DNA from: Porticoccaceae bacterium
Lineage (GTDB): Bacteria > Pseudomonadota > Gammaproteobacteria > Pseudomonadales > Porticoccaceae
Direction: 5' to 3'
NCBI GenBank assembly: GCA_026005035.1
Contig: BPKH01000006.1
Location: forward strand, 1 to 64,000
Length of the DNA: 64,000 nt
Shown: positions 39,137 to 49,636 of the stretch, piece by piece
Layout: the number at the start of each line of letters is the position of its first letter
Numbering within the stretch: the first letter of the stretch is position 1
Notes under the pieces: model-generated
The model's database searches: none
What the model was told of the DNA's origin: nothing
What the model saw: the letters and a program-made list of their open reading frames with translations, nothing else
Program-made: the position numbers and the translations under genes

Positions 39137-39901
39137 GTGTGCCTGCTGGTGGTGGCTTGGCGCTGCCACGAGCGCTATCCCCTCGTGGTGGTGGCCAACC
39201 GCGACGAGTACCACGACCGCCCGGCGGCGCCGGCCCACTGGTGGGCCGACCGCCCGGGCCTGTTGGCGGGGCGCGACTTGCAGGCCGGCGGAACCTGGCT
39301 CGGGATCGCGCGGGACGGTCGGTGGGCGGCGCTCACCAATTACCGCGAGGGGCGGCCCGAGCCGGGAGCGCGCTCGCGCGGCGAGCTGGTGCGCGACTAC
39401 CTGGGGGGTGTCTGGCAGCCGGAAGCCTATTTAGCGGAGGTGGCGGGCCGCGCGCACCAGTACGGGGGGTTCAGCCTCCTGGTGGGCGATGGGCGGCGGC
39501 TGTGTTGCTACTCCAACCGCGAGGGCGCGGTGCGTTGGGTGGAGCCCGGCGTCCACACCCTGAGCAACCACCTCTTGGACACCCCCTGGCCCAAGGCGCG
39601 CCACGCCCGCGCGCGCATGGAGGAGGTGCTCGCCTCGCCCGAGCTCCCCCTCGGGGAGCTGTTCGCCGTCCTCGCGCGCCGCGAACCCTTTCCGGACCAC
39701 GAATTGCCCAGCACGGGGATCGAGCCCGAGCTGGAGCGCGCCCTCTCCGCGCCCTTCATCGTCGGGCGCCACTACGGAACCCGTTGCACCACGGTGATCC
39801 GGGTCGACCGGGACGGCGCCGTCCTCTTTGCCGAGCAGACTTATCTTCCCGAGGGCAGACCGGGGCCGCGGGTGGAGGAGCGGTTTCGCCTCGATCCTTA
39901 A
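39137..39901 (+). CDS. NRDE family protein (TANGO2-like)
   Basis: 254 residues beginning MCLLVVAWRCHERYPLVVVANRDEYHDRP, which contains the NRDE signature. The N-terminal Cys2, next to the start, is as in Ntn-hydrolase-like members. Ends with an RCTTVIRV segment. Family members are implicated in heme or lipid handling in other organisms, but no bacterial function is established. Begins at a GTG, 7 bp after gcvH; its stop overlaps the convergent ptsP end by four bases. Confidence 0.85.
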   Translation: MCLLVVAWRCHERYPLVVVANRDEYHDRPAAPAHWWADRPGLLAGRDLQAGGTWLGIARDGRWAALTNYREGRPEPGARSRGELVRDYLGGVWQPEAYLAEVAGRAHQYGGFSLLVGDGRRLCCYSNREGAVRWVEPGVHTLSNHLLDTPWPKARHARARMEEVLASPELPLGELFAVLARREPFPDHELPSTGIEPELERALSAPFIVGRHYGTRCTTVIRVDRDGAVLFAEQTYLPEGRPGPRVEERFRLDP

Positions 39902-42195
39902 GCGCGCACGGCCTGCCGCTTGCGCCCGCTGAGGAGGCGGGCCAGGGTGGGGCTCGCCAGGGATTCCTCGAGGAAGTCGCGCACTGCGTGGTGATCGGGA
40001 AGGGACAGCGCGGTTTCCGCGAGCCGCTCGGCCTCGGCGAGGGTCACTTCCCGCAGAGCGGCCTTGACCCGCAACAGGCTCGAGGCGCTCATGGACAGGG
40101 TCCGGTAGCCGAGGCCGACGAGCAGCACCGCCGACAGGGGATCGCCGGCCATCTCTCCGCACACGCTCACCGGGCAGTGTTCGGCGGCGGCGCCCTGGGC
40201 GATCTCCTTGAGGGCCCGCAGGAGAGCGGGGTGGAAACTGTGGTAGAGCTCCGCCACCCGGGGGTTGTTGCGATCCACCGCGAGCAGGTACTGGGTGAGG
40301 TCGTTGGAGCCCACCGACAAGAAGTCGACCCGCTTGGCGATCTCTCGAACCTGATAGACGGCGGCCGGCACCTCGATCATGGCGCCCACCGGGGGCTTGG
40401 CCAGCCGATAGCCCTCTTCTTCCACCAGCTCCCGGTAGACCCGCTCCACCAGCGCCAGGCACGCCTCCAACTCGGGAATGTTGGAGATCATTGGCAACAG
40501 GATGCGCAGGTTGTCGAGGCCCTCCGAGGCGCGCAGGATGGCGCGCAGCTGGACGATGAAGATCTCCGGGTGGTCCAGAGTCACCCGCACGCCCCGCCAG
40601 CCGAGGAACGGGTTGGCCTCCTCGATGGGAAAGTAGGGCAGCGCCTTGTCGCCGCCGATATCCAGGGTGCGCATGGTCACCGGGCGGGGGGCGAACATCT
40701 CCATCTGTTCCCGGTAGATCTTGCGCTGCTCTTCCTCGGAGGGGAAGCGGTCCTGGAGGAAAAAGGGAATCTCCGTGCGGTATAGCCCCACCCCTTCGGC
40801 GCCGCGGTCCAGGGAGAGCAGGCTGTCGATGCGCAGGCCGGTGTTGACCCACAGGGAGATGGGGTGGCCGTCGGCCGTCGCCGCGGGCAGGTCGCGGAAT
40901 TTTTCCAGGTCGCGGGTGAGCAGAGCCTCTTCTTCCTGGCGGGTGCGGTAGGCGGCGAGGGTTTCGGGGGAGGGATTGGTGATCACCAGCCCTTGGTGGC
41001 CATCGACGATCACCGCGATGCCGTCCATCTCTTTCCAGGGCAGGTCGATGGCGCCCATCACCGTGGGGATGCCCAGGGCCCGTCCCAAAATGGCCAGGTG
41101 GGAGTTGCGCGAGCCCTTCACCGAGATCATGCCGGCAAGCTTTTCCACGGTCACGTCGGCCAGGTGGGTGGCGGTCAGCTCTTCGCCGATCAGGATGGTG
41201 TTGGGCGGGTAGCTGCGCTCCTTGCGCTGCGACTGCTGGAGGTGGGCGAGAACGCGCGTGCCGAGATCGCGCACGTCGGACGCCCGCTCCCGCAGGTAGG
41301 GGTCCTCCATGGCGGCGAACTTGCGCACGTGCTCGATGATCACCTCGCTCCAGGCGGTCTCGGCGGCCAGCCCGGCGTTGATCAGCACCCGGACCTCGCC
41401 GCCCAGGGAGCGGTCGTCGAGCAGATTGACGTAGACGTCGAAGAGCGCCTGCTCTTCGGCGCTCAGGTGGCCGGCGAGCCCGTCGCGCAGCGCACGCAGC
41501 TCGCGCTTGGTCTTTTCCACCGCCTCCTGGAAGAGCGCCAGCTCCCGGGGAATGTCGTCCGCGGGGCGATTGGGCACGGCGTAGAGGTCGGCCACCGTGT
41601 TGACCACCACGGCGGTGCCGATGCCGATCCCGGGGACGCTGTCGACCCCTTTGAACACCGTCTCTCCGCGCCGCGCCAGGTATTCCTCGGGGGCCAGGTG
41701 GCGGGCGAGCTCCCCGGTGGCCTCGGCGTGGGCGATGACCCCCGCCAGCTGGGCGGAGATGGTGATCAGAAAGGCCTCTTCCGCCTCGTCGAAGCGCCGC
41801 CGCTCCGCCTGTTGGATCACCAGCACTCCCACCACCTTGCGGTGGTGGATGATGGGGGTGCCGAGAAAGGAGTGGAAGCGCTCCTCACCCGATTCGGGGA
41901 AGTAGACGAAGTTGGGATGGGTCTCGGCGGCGTCGAGGTTGATCGGTTCGGCCTTCTGGGCGACCAGCCCCACCAGGCCTTCGCCGGGCTTGAGGCGGAT
42001 CCGTCCGACCGCCTCCGGGAAGAGTCCCTCCGTGGCCGCGAGCACGTACTCGTCGCGCTGGGCGTCGTGGAGGTAAATGGAGCACACACCGGTGCGCGTC
42101 GCCTTGCGCACCCGCGACACGATGATCTGGAGGACGGCACCGAAGTCACGGGCGGCGTTGACTTCTTGGACGATGCTGCGCAGCGAGTCAAGCAC
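39898..42195 (-). CDS. ptsP: PEP-protein phosphotransferase PtsP (enzyme I-Ntr)
   Basis: 765 residues. N-terminal GAF domain (about 1-150, [19 protein letters not shown]) then PTS enzyme I: helical HPr-binding region, phosphohistidine segment [19 protein letters not shown] and the PEP-binding TIM barrel ([31 protein letters not shown]). First protein of the nitrogen-related phosphotransferase relay. Starts at a GTG overlapping the rppH end by eight bases; rppH-ptsP is a conserved gene pair. Confidence 0.95.
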   Translation of the reverse strand: MLDSLRSIVQEVNAARDFGAVLQIIVSRVRKATRTGVCSIYLHDAQRDEYVLAATEGLFPEAVGRIRLKPGEGLVGLVAQKAEPINLDAAETHPNFVYFPESGEERFHSFLGTPIIHHRKVVGVLVIQQAERRRFDEAEEAFLITISAQLAGVIAHAEATGELARHLAPEEYLARRGETVFKGVDSVPGIGIGTAVVVNTVADLYAVPNRPADDIPRELALFQEAVEKTKRELRALRDGLAGHLSAEEQALFDVYVNLLDDRSLGGEVRVLINAGLAAETAWSEVIIEHVRKFAAMEDPYLRERASDVRDLGTRVLAHLQQSQRKERSYPPNTILIGEELTATHLADVTVEKLAGMISVKGSRNSHLAILGRALGIPTVMGAIDLPWKEMDGIAVIVDGHQGLVITNPSPETLAAYRTRQEEEALLTRDLEKFRDLPAATADGHPISLWVNTGLRIDSLLSLDRGAEGVGLYRTEIPFFLQDRFPSEEEQRKIYREQMEMFAPRPVTMRTLDIGGDKALPYFPIEEANPFLGWRGVRVTLDHPEIFIVQLRAILRASEGLDNLRILLPMISNIPELEACLALVERVYRELVEEEGYRLAKPPVGAMIEVPAAVYQVREIAKRVDFLSVGSNDLTQYLLAVDRNNPRVAELYHSFHPALLRALKEIAQGAAAEHCPVSVCGEMAGDPLSAVLLVGLGYRTLSMSASSLLRVKAALREVTLAEAERLAETALSLPDHHAVRDFLEESLASPTLARLLSGRKRQAVRA

Positions 42196-42703
42196 CTTCC
42201 CGCACCCGCTGCCGTTCCGCGCGCCGCTCCACCTCCAGGTGAGCGGGCAGCAACGCGCGCAGCGCCTGGCGGTAGACCGCGCGCTTGAAGTCGACGATCT
42301 GGTCGACCGGATACCAGTACGGAACCCACCGCCAAGCCTCGAATTCCGGCTTTTCGCCGCGATCGAAGCGGATCTTCTCCTCCGGCCCGATCAGTTCCAG
42401 CAGGAACCACTTCTGCTTCTGGCCGATGCAGCGTGGCTTCGCGCGGCGGCGCACGTAGCGACTCGGGATCCGGTAGCGCAGCCAGCCCTCGGTGCGGGCC
42501 AGCACGCGCACGTCGGCCGCTTCCAGACCCACCTCCTCCCACAACTCCCGGTAGAGGGCCTCTTCGGGGGTCTCCCCGGCTTGGATGCCCCCTTGGGGGA
42601 ACTGCCAGCTGTCGTGCCCGACCCGCTTGGCCCACAGCACCCGCCCCCGCCCATCGCCGAGGACGATGGCCACGTTCGCCCGATAGCCCTGCGCGTCGAT
42701 CAC
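42188..42703 (-). CDS. rppH: RNA pyrophosphohydrolase
   Basis: Nudix enzyme that removes pyrophosphate from mRNA 5' ends and starts RNase E decay. The Nudix box is [22 protein letters not shown]. It begins [14 protein letters not shown], matching the usual RppH N-terminus, so GTG 42703 is chosen. An ATG at 42733 adds ten residues and cannot be excluded. 171 residues from the chosen start. Operon with ptsP. Confidence 0.93.
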   Translation of the reverse strand: MIDAQGYRANVAIVLGDGRGRVLWAKRVGHDSWQFPQGGIQAGETPEEALYRELWEEVGLEAADVRVLARTEGWLRYRIPSRYVRRRAKPRCIGQKQKWFLLELIGPEEKIRFDRGEKPEFEAWRWVPYWYPVDQIVDFKRAVYRQALRALLPAHLEVERRAERQRVREGA

Positions 42704-42801
42704 CGCATGCAAACCCCAGACCCGACGAGCCATTCTTCCACAACGGCGGCGCAAGCGGCAAGGCGAGGGCGGGCGGTCTTGGCGGCGGTCGGCCGCGGCG
42801 C

Positions 42802-42807
42802 TATCCT
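42802..42807 (+). promoter_or_regulatory. Candidate -10 before the HAD gene
   Basis: TATCCT lies 27 bp before the GTG start of the HAD phosphatase, in the divergent gap with rppH. No convincing -35. Confidence 0.25.
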
Positions 42808-42833
42808 CGCGCCCCTGCAGGGGAGGGCGCGGC

Positions 42834-43490
42834 GTGGCTCTGGCCATTTTCGACTTGGACAACACCCTGATCGCCGGCGACAGCGACCACGGGTTCGGGG
42901 AGTTTTTGGTGCGGCGGGGGCTGGTGGACCCCGCCTCCCACCGCGCCGCCAACGAGCGCTTTTACCGCGACTACCAGGCCGGGCGCTTGGACGCCGAGGC
43001 CTATCTGGCCTTCGCGCTCGATCCCTTGACCCGCTTGCAACCGGCGGAGTTGGAGGCGCTGCGGCGGGACTTCGTGGCCGAGGTGGTGGAGCAATGGTGG
43101 TTGCCCGCCGCCGCCGAGCTGCTCGCCCGCCACCGCCGGCGGGGGGATTTCCTGCTGGTGATCACCTCTACGCATCGCTTCGTGGCCGAGCCGATCTGCG
43201 AGCGGCTCGGCGTGGACGACCTGATCGCCAGCGAGCCGGAGCGGATCGACGGCCGCTTCACGGGACGGCTGGCGGCGGAGCCCGCCTATCGGGAGGGCAA
43301 GGTTCGCCGCCTGGCGCGCTGGCTCGCGGAGCATCGCCGGGATCTCGCCGGCAGCCACGGCTACAGCGACTCCATCAACGACCTGCCACTGCTGGAAGCG
43401 GTGGAGCACCCGGTGGCCGTGGATCCCGACCCCCGGCTCGCCGCCGAGGCGGCGAGCCGGGGTTGGCCGGTGATCAGCCTGCGGGGATGA
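42834..43490 (+). CDS. HAD-IB family phosphatase
   Basis: 218 residues. Catalytic DLDNT (residues 7-11), ITSTHRF motif II and the late [12 protein letters not shown]. The SerB-like subgroup IB has this layout, and in Pseudomonas a gene of this type lies beside rppH-ptsP, as here (divergent). The substrate is unknown. Starts with GTG; the stop overlaps an ATG in the lgt leader. Confidence 0.85.
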   Translation: MALAIFDLDNTLIAGDSDHGFGEFLVRRGLVDPASHRAANERFYRDYQAGRLDAEAYLAFALDPLTRLQPAELEALRRDFVAEVVEQWWLPAAAELLARHRRRGDFLLVITSTHRFVAEPICERLGVDDLIASEPERIDGRFTGRLAAEPAYREGKVRRLARWLAEHRRDLAGSHGYSDSINDLPLLEAVEHPVAVDPDPRLAAEAASRGWPVISLRG

Positions 43491-43549
43491 GCGCTTCCGT
43501 CCCCTCCGGGCGCTGGCCCATAATGGAGCGTGGAAGACAGGAGACGGAC

Positions 43550-44353
43550 GTGGCGATCGCCCTGCCCGAGATCGACCCGGTGGCCTTTGCGGTGGGCCCG
43601 CTGCGGGTGCACTGGTACGGCCTGATGTACCTCGGCGGCTTCGCCTTCGCCTGGGCCCTCGCCCTGGCGCGCAGCGATCGCTCCTGGTCGCCGGTCCGCC
43701 GCCACCAGGTGGAAGATCTGATCTTTTTCGGCGCTCTGGGGGTGATCCTCGGCGGGCGGCTCGGCTACGTGCTCTTTTACGGGCTCGACAAGTGGCTGGC
43801 GGATCCCCTGTGGGTGTTCCGCGTCTGGGAGGGCGGCATGTCCTTCCACGGCGGCCTCCTGGGCGTGGTGATCGCCCTGTGGCTGTTCGCCCGGCGCATC
43901 GGCCAGCCGCTCTTGGCGGTGGGGGATTTCACTGCCCCCCTGGTCCCCATCGGCCTGGGCCTCGGCCGCATCGGCAACTTCGTCGGTCAGGAGCTCTGGG
44001 GCCGGCCCACGGACGTGCCCTGGGCGGTGATCTTCCCCCGGGATCCCCAGCACCTGCCCCGGCACCCCTCGCAGTTGTACGAGGCGCTGCTCGAGGGCGT
44101 GGTGCTGTTCGCCGTCCTCTACTGGGTGACCCGCAAGCCGCGGCCTTTGGGGTTTGCCAGCGGACTCTTCCTATTCCTGTACGGCCTGTTCCGCTTCCTG
44201 GTGGAATTCGTCCGCGAGCCCGATGCCCACATCGGCTTCGACCTGTTCGGCTGGATGAGCCGAGGCCAGTTGCTCTCCCTGCCCATGGTGGCCGCCGGTG
44301 CCCTGTTGGTGGGCTGGTCCCTCGCCCGAGGGCGAAAGCGGGAGCAACCGTGA
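43550..44353 (+). CDS. lgt: Prolipoprotein diacylglyceryl transferase
   Basis: Inner-membrane enzyme that adds diacylglycerol to the lipobox cysteine. 267 residues from GTG 43550, chosen because AGGAG at 43539-43543 is 6 nt upstream; ATGs at 43487 and 43523 are in frame but lack such a site. Several membrane helices. The family signature is [26 protein letters not shown] at 43519-43524 could be a promoter -10. Operon lgt-thyA-folA, with GTGA overlap to thyA. Confidence 0.95.
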   Translation: MAIALPEIDPVAFAVGPLRVHWYGLMYLGGFAFAWALALARSDRSWSPVRRHQVEDLIFFGALGVILGGRLGYVLFYGLDKWLADPLWVFRVWEGGMSFHGGLLGVVIALWLFARRIGQPLLAVGDFTAPLVPIGLGLGRIGNFVGQELWGRPTDVPWAVIFPRDPQHLPRHPSQLYEALLEGVVLFAVLYWVTRKPRPLGFASGLFLFLYGLFRFLVEFVREPDAHIGFDLFGWMSRGQLLSLPMVAAGALLVGWSLARGRKREQP

Positions 44354-45183
44354 AGGTCTACCTCGACCTGTTGCGCCGGGTGCGCGACCACGGCACCTAC
44401 AAGCCGGATCGCACCGGTGTGGGCACCCTGTCCCTCTTCGGCGCCCAGTTGCGCTTCGACCTCGAACGGGGGTTTCCCCTGGTCACCACCAAGCGGGTCC
44501 ATCTCAAGTCGGTCATCCACGAATTGCTGTGGTTTCTGCAGGGCGAGACCCGGCTCGACTACCTGCACCGCCACGGGGTCACCATTTGGGACGAATGGGC
44601 CACCCCCGAGGGGGACTTGGGGCCCATCTACGGCGCCCAGTGGCGGGCCTGGCCCGCGGCGGACGGCACGACCATCGACCAGCTGGCGGAGGTGGTGCGC
44701 CAGATCCGCGAGCGCCCCCACTCCCGCCGCCTGCTGGTGAGCGCCTGGAACCCCCCCCTCCTGCCCGACGAGAGCCTGCCGCCGCAGGTCAACGCCGCCG
44801 CCGGGCGGATGGCCCTCGCCCCCTGCCACACTCTCTTCCAGTTCTACGTGGCGGAGGGCCGACTCTCCTGCCAGGTCTATCAACGCAGCGCCGACGTCTT
44901 CCTGGGACTGCCGTTCAACATCGCCTCCTACGCGCTGTTGACCCTGATGGTGGCCCAGGTCACCGACCTGGCGCCGGGCGAACTGGTCCACACCCTGGGA
45001 GACGTGCACCTCTACCTCAACCATCTGGAACAGGCCGACGTCCAGCTCGGCCGCACGCCCTATCCGCCGCCCCGGATGCGGCTCAATCCGGCGGTGCGCG
45101 ACCTATTCGCCTTCCGCTACGAGGACTTCGAGCTCTTGGACTACCGCTGCCATCCTCCTCTCCCGGCGCCGGTGGCGATATGA
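44350..45183 (+). CDS. thyA: Thymidylate synthase
   Basis: Makes dTMP from dUMP with methylene-tetrahydrofolate, 277 residues (E. coli 264). Catalytic Cys is in [12 protein letters not shown]. Other blocks are [29 protein letters not shown] and [18 protein letters not shown]. Starts with GTG overlapping the lgt stop by four bases; folA overlaps its end by four bases. Confidence 0.97.
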   Translation: MKVYLDLLRRVRDHGTYKPDRTGVGTLSLFGAQLRFDLERGFPLVTTKRVHLKSVIHELLWFLQGETRLDYLHRHGVTIWDEWATPEGDLGPIYGAQWRAWPAADGTTIDQLAEVVRQIRERPHSRRLLVSAWNPPLLPDESLPPQVNAAAGRMALAPCHTLFQFYVAEGRLSCQVYQRSADVFLGLPFNIASYALLTLMVAQVTDLAPGELVHTLGDVHLYLNHLEQADVQLGRTPYPPPRMRLNPAVRDLFAFRYEDFELLDYRCHPPLPAPVAI

Positions 45184-45686
45184 CCGCCGTCGCCCTGGTG
45201 GTGGCCTGCGCACGCAACGGCGTGATCGGCGCCGGCCAGGGTCTCCCCTGGCATCTGCCGGAAGATCTGCGCCACTTCAAGGCCGTCACCTGGGGCAAGC
45301 CGGTGGTGATGGGGCGCAAGACTTTCGATTCCATCGGCCGCCCGCTGCCGGGCCGCACTCTGCTGGTGGTCACCCGCAACACCGAATGGAGTGCGCCGGG
45401 AGTGGAGGTGTGCCCGTCGCCGGCGGCGGCCCTGCGCCGGGGGGCGCAACTCGCCGGCCCCTCCGGCGAGGTGATCGTCGCCGGCGGCGGCGAGCTCTAC
45501 CGGGCCTGTCTGGACGTCGCCGACCGCATCTATCTCACCGAAATCGACCTGGAGGTGCCCGGCGATACCTACTTCCCCGCCCTGGATCGCTCCCAATGGC
45601 GCGAGGTGGAGCGGCGAGCGGGGCGGTCCGCTGGGGGCATTCGTTACTCGTTTGTTACCTTGGAGCGGTCTCGCGCCCCGGGTTGA
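45180..45686 (+). CDS. folA: Dihydrofolate reductase
   Basis: 168 residues. [26 protein letters not shown] gives the N-terminal folate site, followed by [25 protein letters not shown] and the C-terminal [12 protein letters not shown] region. Regenerates tetrahydrofolate used by the neighbouring thyA, so the pair is functionally coupled and translationally overlapped (ATGA). Confidence 0.95.
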   Translation: MTAVALVVACARNGVIGAGQGLPWHLPEDLRHFKAVTWGKPVVMGRKTFDSIGRPLPGRTLLVVTRNTEWSAPGVEVCPSPAAALRRGAQLAGPSGEVIVAGGGELYRACLDVADRIYLTEIDLEVPGDTYFPALDRSQWREVERRAGRSAGGIRYSFVTLERSRAPG

Positions 45687-45696
45687 CGCCGAAAAC

Positions 45697-45711
45697 GTTA
45701 CCCATGGTAAC
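45697..45711. promoter_or_regulatory. Palindrome between folA and the TonB-type operon
   Basis: GTTACC-CAT-GGTAAC, a 6-bp inverted repeat with a 3-nt centre, 62 bp before the next -10 candidate and 163 bp before the DUF3450 gene. It resembles an operator, but no regulator family can be named. No Fur-box-like sequence was seen around it. Confidence 0.35.
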
Positions 45712-45758
45712 ACTTCCGGCCAGGGTATCGGCATTTCCACCGCCGAGCCGCCGCGGGT

Positions 45759-45788
45759 TTGAATTCCATTTGGCGCGAGGGCCATAAT
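45759..45788 (+). promoter_or_regulatory. Candidate sigma-70 promoter for the DUF3450-TtpC-ExbBD-TonB operon
   Basis: TTGAAT (45759-45764), an 18-bp spacer and CATAAT (45783-45788), giving a start site near 45795 and an 80-nt leader before the ATG at 45874. Confidence 0.55.
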
Positions 45789-45873
45789 CCAGCGCCCGAC
45801 CCCGCGAGGGGACCCGCCGCCTAGGCTGCGGCGAGGGGATCCGCAACCGCGCCAGACCCAGATCGAGGGAACC

Positions 45874-46647
45874 ATGAAGAACCAGCGATTGAGAACGATG
45901 GCGTTGTCCGTGGCCCTGTCCACCGGGCTTCTGGCCGCGGCCGGCCAGGCCCAGGAGGTGGACCAGGTGCTGCGGGAAGGCGCCCAAAAAGTGGCGGCAG
46001 CGCAGGCCTCCCAGAAGCGCGTCGACCAGATCGCCGACACCACCTACGATCTGCTCCAGCAATTCAAGACCGTCAACAAGCAGATCGAAGGGCTGCGGGT
46101 CTACAACGCCCAGCTGGAGCGGCAGATCGCCAACCAGGTCGAGATCATGAACGACCTGGAGGAGTCGATCGAAAACGCCACGGTGATGGAGCGGCAGATC
46201 CTCCCCCTCGCGGTGCGGATGCTCGACGCCCTCGAGCAGTTCGTGAAGCTCGACCTGCCCTTCCAGCGCGACGAGCGCCTCGAGCAGATCCGGCACGTGC
46301 GCGAGAACCTCGACAGCGCCCGCTTCACCACCGCCGAGAAGTTCCGCCAGGTGTTGGAGCTCTACGACATCGAGGGCGAGTACAGCCGCACCATCGACCA
46401 GTTCGACGGCCTGGTGCAGATCGACGGGGAAGACCGGAAGGTGACCTTCCTGCGGGTGGGTCGCATCGCCCTGCTCTTCCAGACCCCCGATCAGAAGGTC
46501 ACCGGCGTGTGGGACCGCGAGACCGGCAGCTGGCAGACGGCCGACGAGTTCCGCGCCGCGGTGGCCCAGGGAATCCGCATCGCCAAGAAGCAGGCGGCCA
46601 TCGACATCATGACCCTCCCGATTCCGGCTCCGGAGGCAGCGCAATGA
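45874..46647 (+). CDS. DUF3450 family periplasmic coiled-coil protein
   Basis: 257 residues. Signal peptide to about residue 26 (ALSTGLLAAAGQAQ), then a long coiled coil (about 28-130) and a compact C-terminal part with WDRETGSWQ and FRAAVAQGIRIAKKQAA. Proteins of this family occur as the first gene of TtpC-ExbB-ExbD-TonB operons, as in Vibrio, and are presumably accessory to energy transduction. Followed by the TtpC-like gene with an ATGA overlap. Confidence 0.85.
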   Translation: MKNQRLRTMALSVALSTGLLAAAGQAQEVDQVLREGAQKVAAAQASQKRVDQIADTTYDLLQQFKTVNKQIEGLRVYNAQLERQIANQVEIMNDLEESIENATVMERQILPLAVRMLDALEQFVKLDLPFQRDERLEQIRHVRENLDSARFTTAEKFRQVLELYDIEGEYSRTIDQFDGLVQIDGEDRKVTFLRVGRIALLFQTPDQKVTGVWDRETGSWQTADEFRAAVAQGIRIAKKQAAIDIMTLPIPAPEAAQ

Positions 46648-48023
46648 AGAAGAGCTTCGCAAAACGCTTCTGTGCCCTGGCGGCCGCCGCCCTCTTTGGC
46701 GCCGCGTCGGCCCACGCCGTGGAGCAGGCGGCCTCCATCGACGAGCTGCTCAAGCTGATCCGGGAGGCCAAGATCGTCGAATCCCGTGAATTCCGCCAGC
46801 GGGAAGCGGAGTTCCAACGCGCCCAGGCCAACCAAAAGGCCCTCCTCGAGCAGGCGCGCGCCACCCTGCGCCAGGAGGAGGCGCGCTCCACCCGCCTCGA
46901 GGAGACCTTCGACGAGAACGACCTCAAAATCGAGGCGCTGCGCAAGCAGTTGGACGAACGGCTCGGCTCCCTCAAGGAGCTCTTCGGCCACCTGACTTCC
47001 GCCGCTGGCGACATGCGGGCCATCGTCCGCCAGTCGCTGGTCACCGCCCAGTATCCGAACCGCGCCGACTTCCTCGACGAGCTGATCGAAAAGATGGGCA
47101 GCGACACCAAGCTGCCCAAGCTCGAAGAGATCGAGCAGCTCTGGGCACTGATGGTCCAGGAGATGGCCGAGAGCGGCAAGGTGGTGAAGTTTCCCGCCAC
47201 GGTCATCCGCGCCGACGGCGAGCGCGCCGAACAGGAAGTGGTGCGCGTCGGCGTCTACAACCTGCTCTCCGACGGCAAATACCTGAGCTACGACAACGGC
47301 CTCATCAGCGAGCTGGCCCGCCAGCCCGCCCGCCGCTACACCGCCGGCGCCGCCGCCCTGCAACAGGCCACCGCCGGCTACACGCCGGTGGGCATCGACC
47401 CCACCGGCCCCAGCGGCGGCAGCCTGCTCAAGGCCCTAGTGGACACGCCTTCCCTGGAGGAGAAGTGGCATCAGGGCGGCATCGTCGGCTACATCATCAC
47501 CGGGATCGGGGTGTTCGCGCTGCTGCTCGCTCTGTGGCGCTTCCTGGTGCTGTCGGGGGTGGCGGCCAAGGTCAATTGGCAGCTCAAGCACCCCGACGAG
47601 CCCCGCGAAAACAACCCCCTGGGGCGCGTCCTCAAGGTGGCCAAGGACAATCCAGGCCTGGACGCCGAGACCCTGGAACTCAAGCTCGACGAGGCGGTCA
47701 TAAAAGAGCGGCCGGCCATCGAGGCGGGGCTCAACCTGCTCAAGATCATCGCCATGGTCGCACCGCTTCTCGGTCTGCTCGGCACCGTGACCGGCATGAT
47801 CGTGACCTTCCAGCAGATCACCATCTTCGGTGCGGGCGATCCCAAGGCCATGGCCGGCGGGATTTCCCAGGCGCTGGTGACCACCGTGCTCGGCCTGTGC
47901 GTGGCCATCCCCACGGTGCTCCTCCACACCCTGGTGAACGGCCGCGCCCAGCGCGTGCTGCACATCCTGGAGGAGCAGAGCGCCGGCATCATCGCGGAGA
48001 GCGTGGAAAAGGGCGAGGGTTGA
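46644..48023 (+). CDS. TtpC-like MotA/TolQ/ExbB proton-channel protein with periplasmic N-terminal domain
   Basis: 459 residues. Signal peptide (about 1-25), a periplasmic coiled coil with charged heptads (28-130), a folded part to about 255, then ExbB-type membrane helices near 285-305 and, further on, the ALVTTVLGLCVAIPTVLL helix. PLLGLLGTVTGMI is the ExbB/TolQ/MotA signature. This TtpC architecture is known from TonB2 systems, where it works with ExbB2 and TonB2 to drive outer-membrane receptors. Confidence 0.88.
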   Translation: MKKSFAKRFCALAAAALFGAASAHAVEQAASIDELLKLIREAKIVESREFRQREAEFQRAQANQKALLEQARATLRQEEARSTRLEETFDENDLKIEALRKQLDERLGSLKELFGHLTSAAGDMRAIVRQSLVTAQYPNRADFLDELIEKMGSDTKLPKLEEIEQLWALMVQEMAESGKVVKFPATVIRADGERAEQEVVRVGVYNLLSDGKYLSYDNGLISELARQPARRYTAGAAALQQATAGYTPVGIDPTGPSGGSLLKALVDTPSLEEKWHQGGIVGYIITGIGVFALLLALWRFLVLSGVAAKVNWQLKHPDEPRENNPLGRVLKVAKDNPGLDAETLELKLDEAVIKERPAIEAGLNLLKIIAMVAPLLGLLGTVTGMIVTFQQITIFGAGDPKAMAGGISQALVTTVLGLCVAIPTVLLHTLVNGRAQRVLHILEEQSAGIIAESVEKGEG

Positions 48024-48027
48024 TCCG

Positions 48028-48555
48028 ATGTACGCGCTCGTCGACGCCTGGGAAGGGGTGCGCAACTTCATGGATCAGGGCGGGCCGGTCCTGCTGGCCA
48101 TCGCCGTCCTCATCTTCCTGATGTGGACGCTGATCTTCGAGCGCATCTGGTACTTCCGCTTCGCCCTGCCCCGGGACATCGACGCGGCCCTGGCCGTCTG
48201 GGAGGCGCGCGCCGAGCGGAAGTCCAAGCGCGCCCACCAGGTTCGCGAAGCCCTGATCTCCCGGGTGTGCGAGAAGATCGATCAGTCGATGCCGATGATC
48301 AAGACGCTGGTGGCGCTGGCGCCCCTGTTCGGCCTTCTGGGGACGGTCACCGGCATGGTGTCGGTCTTCGAGATCATGGCCATCACCGGCGGCGGCGACG
48401 CCAAGTCGATGTCGGCCGGGGTCTCCCGCGCCACCATCCCCACCATGTCGGGGATGGTGGCCGCTCTCTCGGGGGTGTTCGGCCACACCTACCTGGAGCG
48501 GATCGCCAACCGCGAGAAGCGGCTCTTGGAAGACCACCTGACCATGGATCACTGA
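48028..48555 (+). CDS. ExbB-like proton-channel protein
   Basis: 175 residues, MotA/TolQ/ExbB family. Three hydrophobic helices, with VLLAIAVLIFLMWTLIFERIW near the start, and the signature APLFGLLGTVTGMVSVFE. Shorter than ExbB1 proteins, as in the exbB2 of TonB2 operons. 4 bp after the TtpC gene. Confidence 0.9.
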   Translation: MYALVDAWEGVRNFMDQGGPVLLAIAVLIFLMWTLIFERIWYFRFALPRDIDAALAVWEARAERKSKRAHQVREALISRVCEKIDQSMPMIKTLVALAPLFGLLGTVTGMVSVFEIMAITGGGDAKSMSAGVSRATIPTMSGMVAALSGVFGHTYLERIANREKRLLEDHLTMDH

Positions 48556-48572
48556 TCGCCGCGGGGACCGCC

Positions 48573-48980
48573 ATGCGCAAGAACAAAGGCCAAGGGAAAC
48601 CCGCCGAACAGGCGCAGGCCATCGACCTGACGCCGATGCTCGACGTGGTCTTCATCATGCTCATCTTTTTCATCGTCACCGCGTCGTTCATCAAGGTGCC
48701 CGGCATCGACGTGGAGCGCGCCGCGGCCCTGTCCGCCGACCAGCTCAGGACCGCCATCCTGGTGGCGATCAGCGCCAACGACGAGATCTGGGTGGACAAA
48801 AAAAAGGTCAAACCGGAGGAGCTCAAATTGGAGCTGGTGCGGTTGCGCACCGAAAACCCCAAGGGAGGACTCGTGATCCAGGCCGATCGGGACGCCAGCA
48901 TGGAAACCCTGGCCCTCGTGTCCGATGTGGCCATCGACATCGGCCTGACCGACATCGCGGTCTCGACGCTGCCGGAGTGA
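48573..48980 (+). CDS. ExbD-like transport protein
   Basis: 135 residues, single N-terminal helix. The proton-pathway Asp is in IDLTPMLDVVFIMLIFFIVTA, and the periplasmic domain is ExbD/TolR type. Forms the ExbB-ExbD complex with the upstream protein. Confidence 0.92.
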   Translation: MRKNKGQGKPAEQAQAIDLTPMLDVVFIMLIFFIVTASFIKVPGIDVERAAALSADQLRTAILVAISANDEIWVDKKKVKPEELKLELVRLRTENPKGGLVIQADRDASMETLALVSDVAIDIGLTDIAVSTLPE

Positions 48981-48984
48981 CGCC

Positions 48985-49596
48985 ATGAACATCGCGGCCC
49001 GAATCGGCGTCTCCTTCGTCCCCGGCTTCCTGGTCACCTTCGCCCTGCTGGTGCTCATGTTCACCCTGATCGCCACCGGAAACCGGGAAATCGACGAGGA
49101 GCCGCCGCGCAAGATCGCCGACATCTTTCAACCCAAGCGCGAGGTGACCGAGCAGTACAAAGAGGTCAAGCCAGAAAAGCCCGAGGACGTAGAAGAGCCC
49201 CCCCCGGAGTTGCCGGAATTGAAAGAGCAGCTCGACCTGCCCGAAAACGCGGTCAGCATGGCCGCCCCCAATCTCGCGGCCAACATCAACATCGGGTTGT
49301 CCGGGGCCTTCGCCCGCGACACCGATTACATCCCCATCTACGTGCCCCAGCCGGTCTACCCCCGGCGGGCCCAAGCCCGGGGCGTGAGCGGCTACGCGGT
49401 GGTCCAGGTGACCATCACCACCACCGGGGCGGTGCGCGATCCGGTCCTCCTCGAGGAGTATCCCGAGAACTACGGATTCGGAGAGGCGGCCTTGCGGGCC
49501 GCGCGGAAGCTCAAGTACAACCCCCGGGTGGTAGACGGCAAGCCGGTGGAAGTCCCGGGCGTGTTGTACAAATTCACCTTCCAGATCGAAGACTAG
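48985..49596 (+). CDS. TonB-like energy transducer
   Basis: 203 residues. One helix near residues 12-31, a short Pro/Glu-rich linker (EEPPPELPELKE), and a C-terminal TonB domain (about 118-200) with VPQPVYPRRAQARGVSGYAV and YGFGEAALRAARKLKYNPRVV. Couples the proton gradient to TonB-dependent receptors. The linker is short, as in TonB2-type proteins. No receptor gene lies in this window. Confidence 0.88.
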   Translation: MNIAARIGVSFVPGFLVTFALLVLMFTLIATGNREIDEEPPRKIADIFQPKREVTEQYKEVKPEKPEDVEEPPPELPELKEQLDLPENAVSMAAPNLAANINIGLSGAFARDTDYIPIYVPQPVYPRRAQARGVSGYAVVQVTITTTGAVRDPVLLEEYPENYGFGEAALRAARKLKYNPRVVDGKPVEVPGVLYKFTFQIED

Positions 49597-49636
49597 GGCC
49601 GGCCTGGGGCCGGGTTCCCTCCGTCGGGGCATAGCC

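Noticed and set aside
45687-45873. Fur box upstream of the TonB-type operon
   Set aside because: I looked for GATAAT-type hexamer repeats and did not find them.
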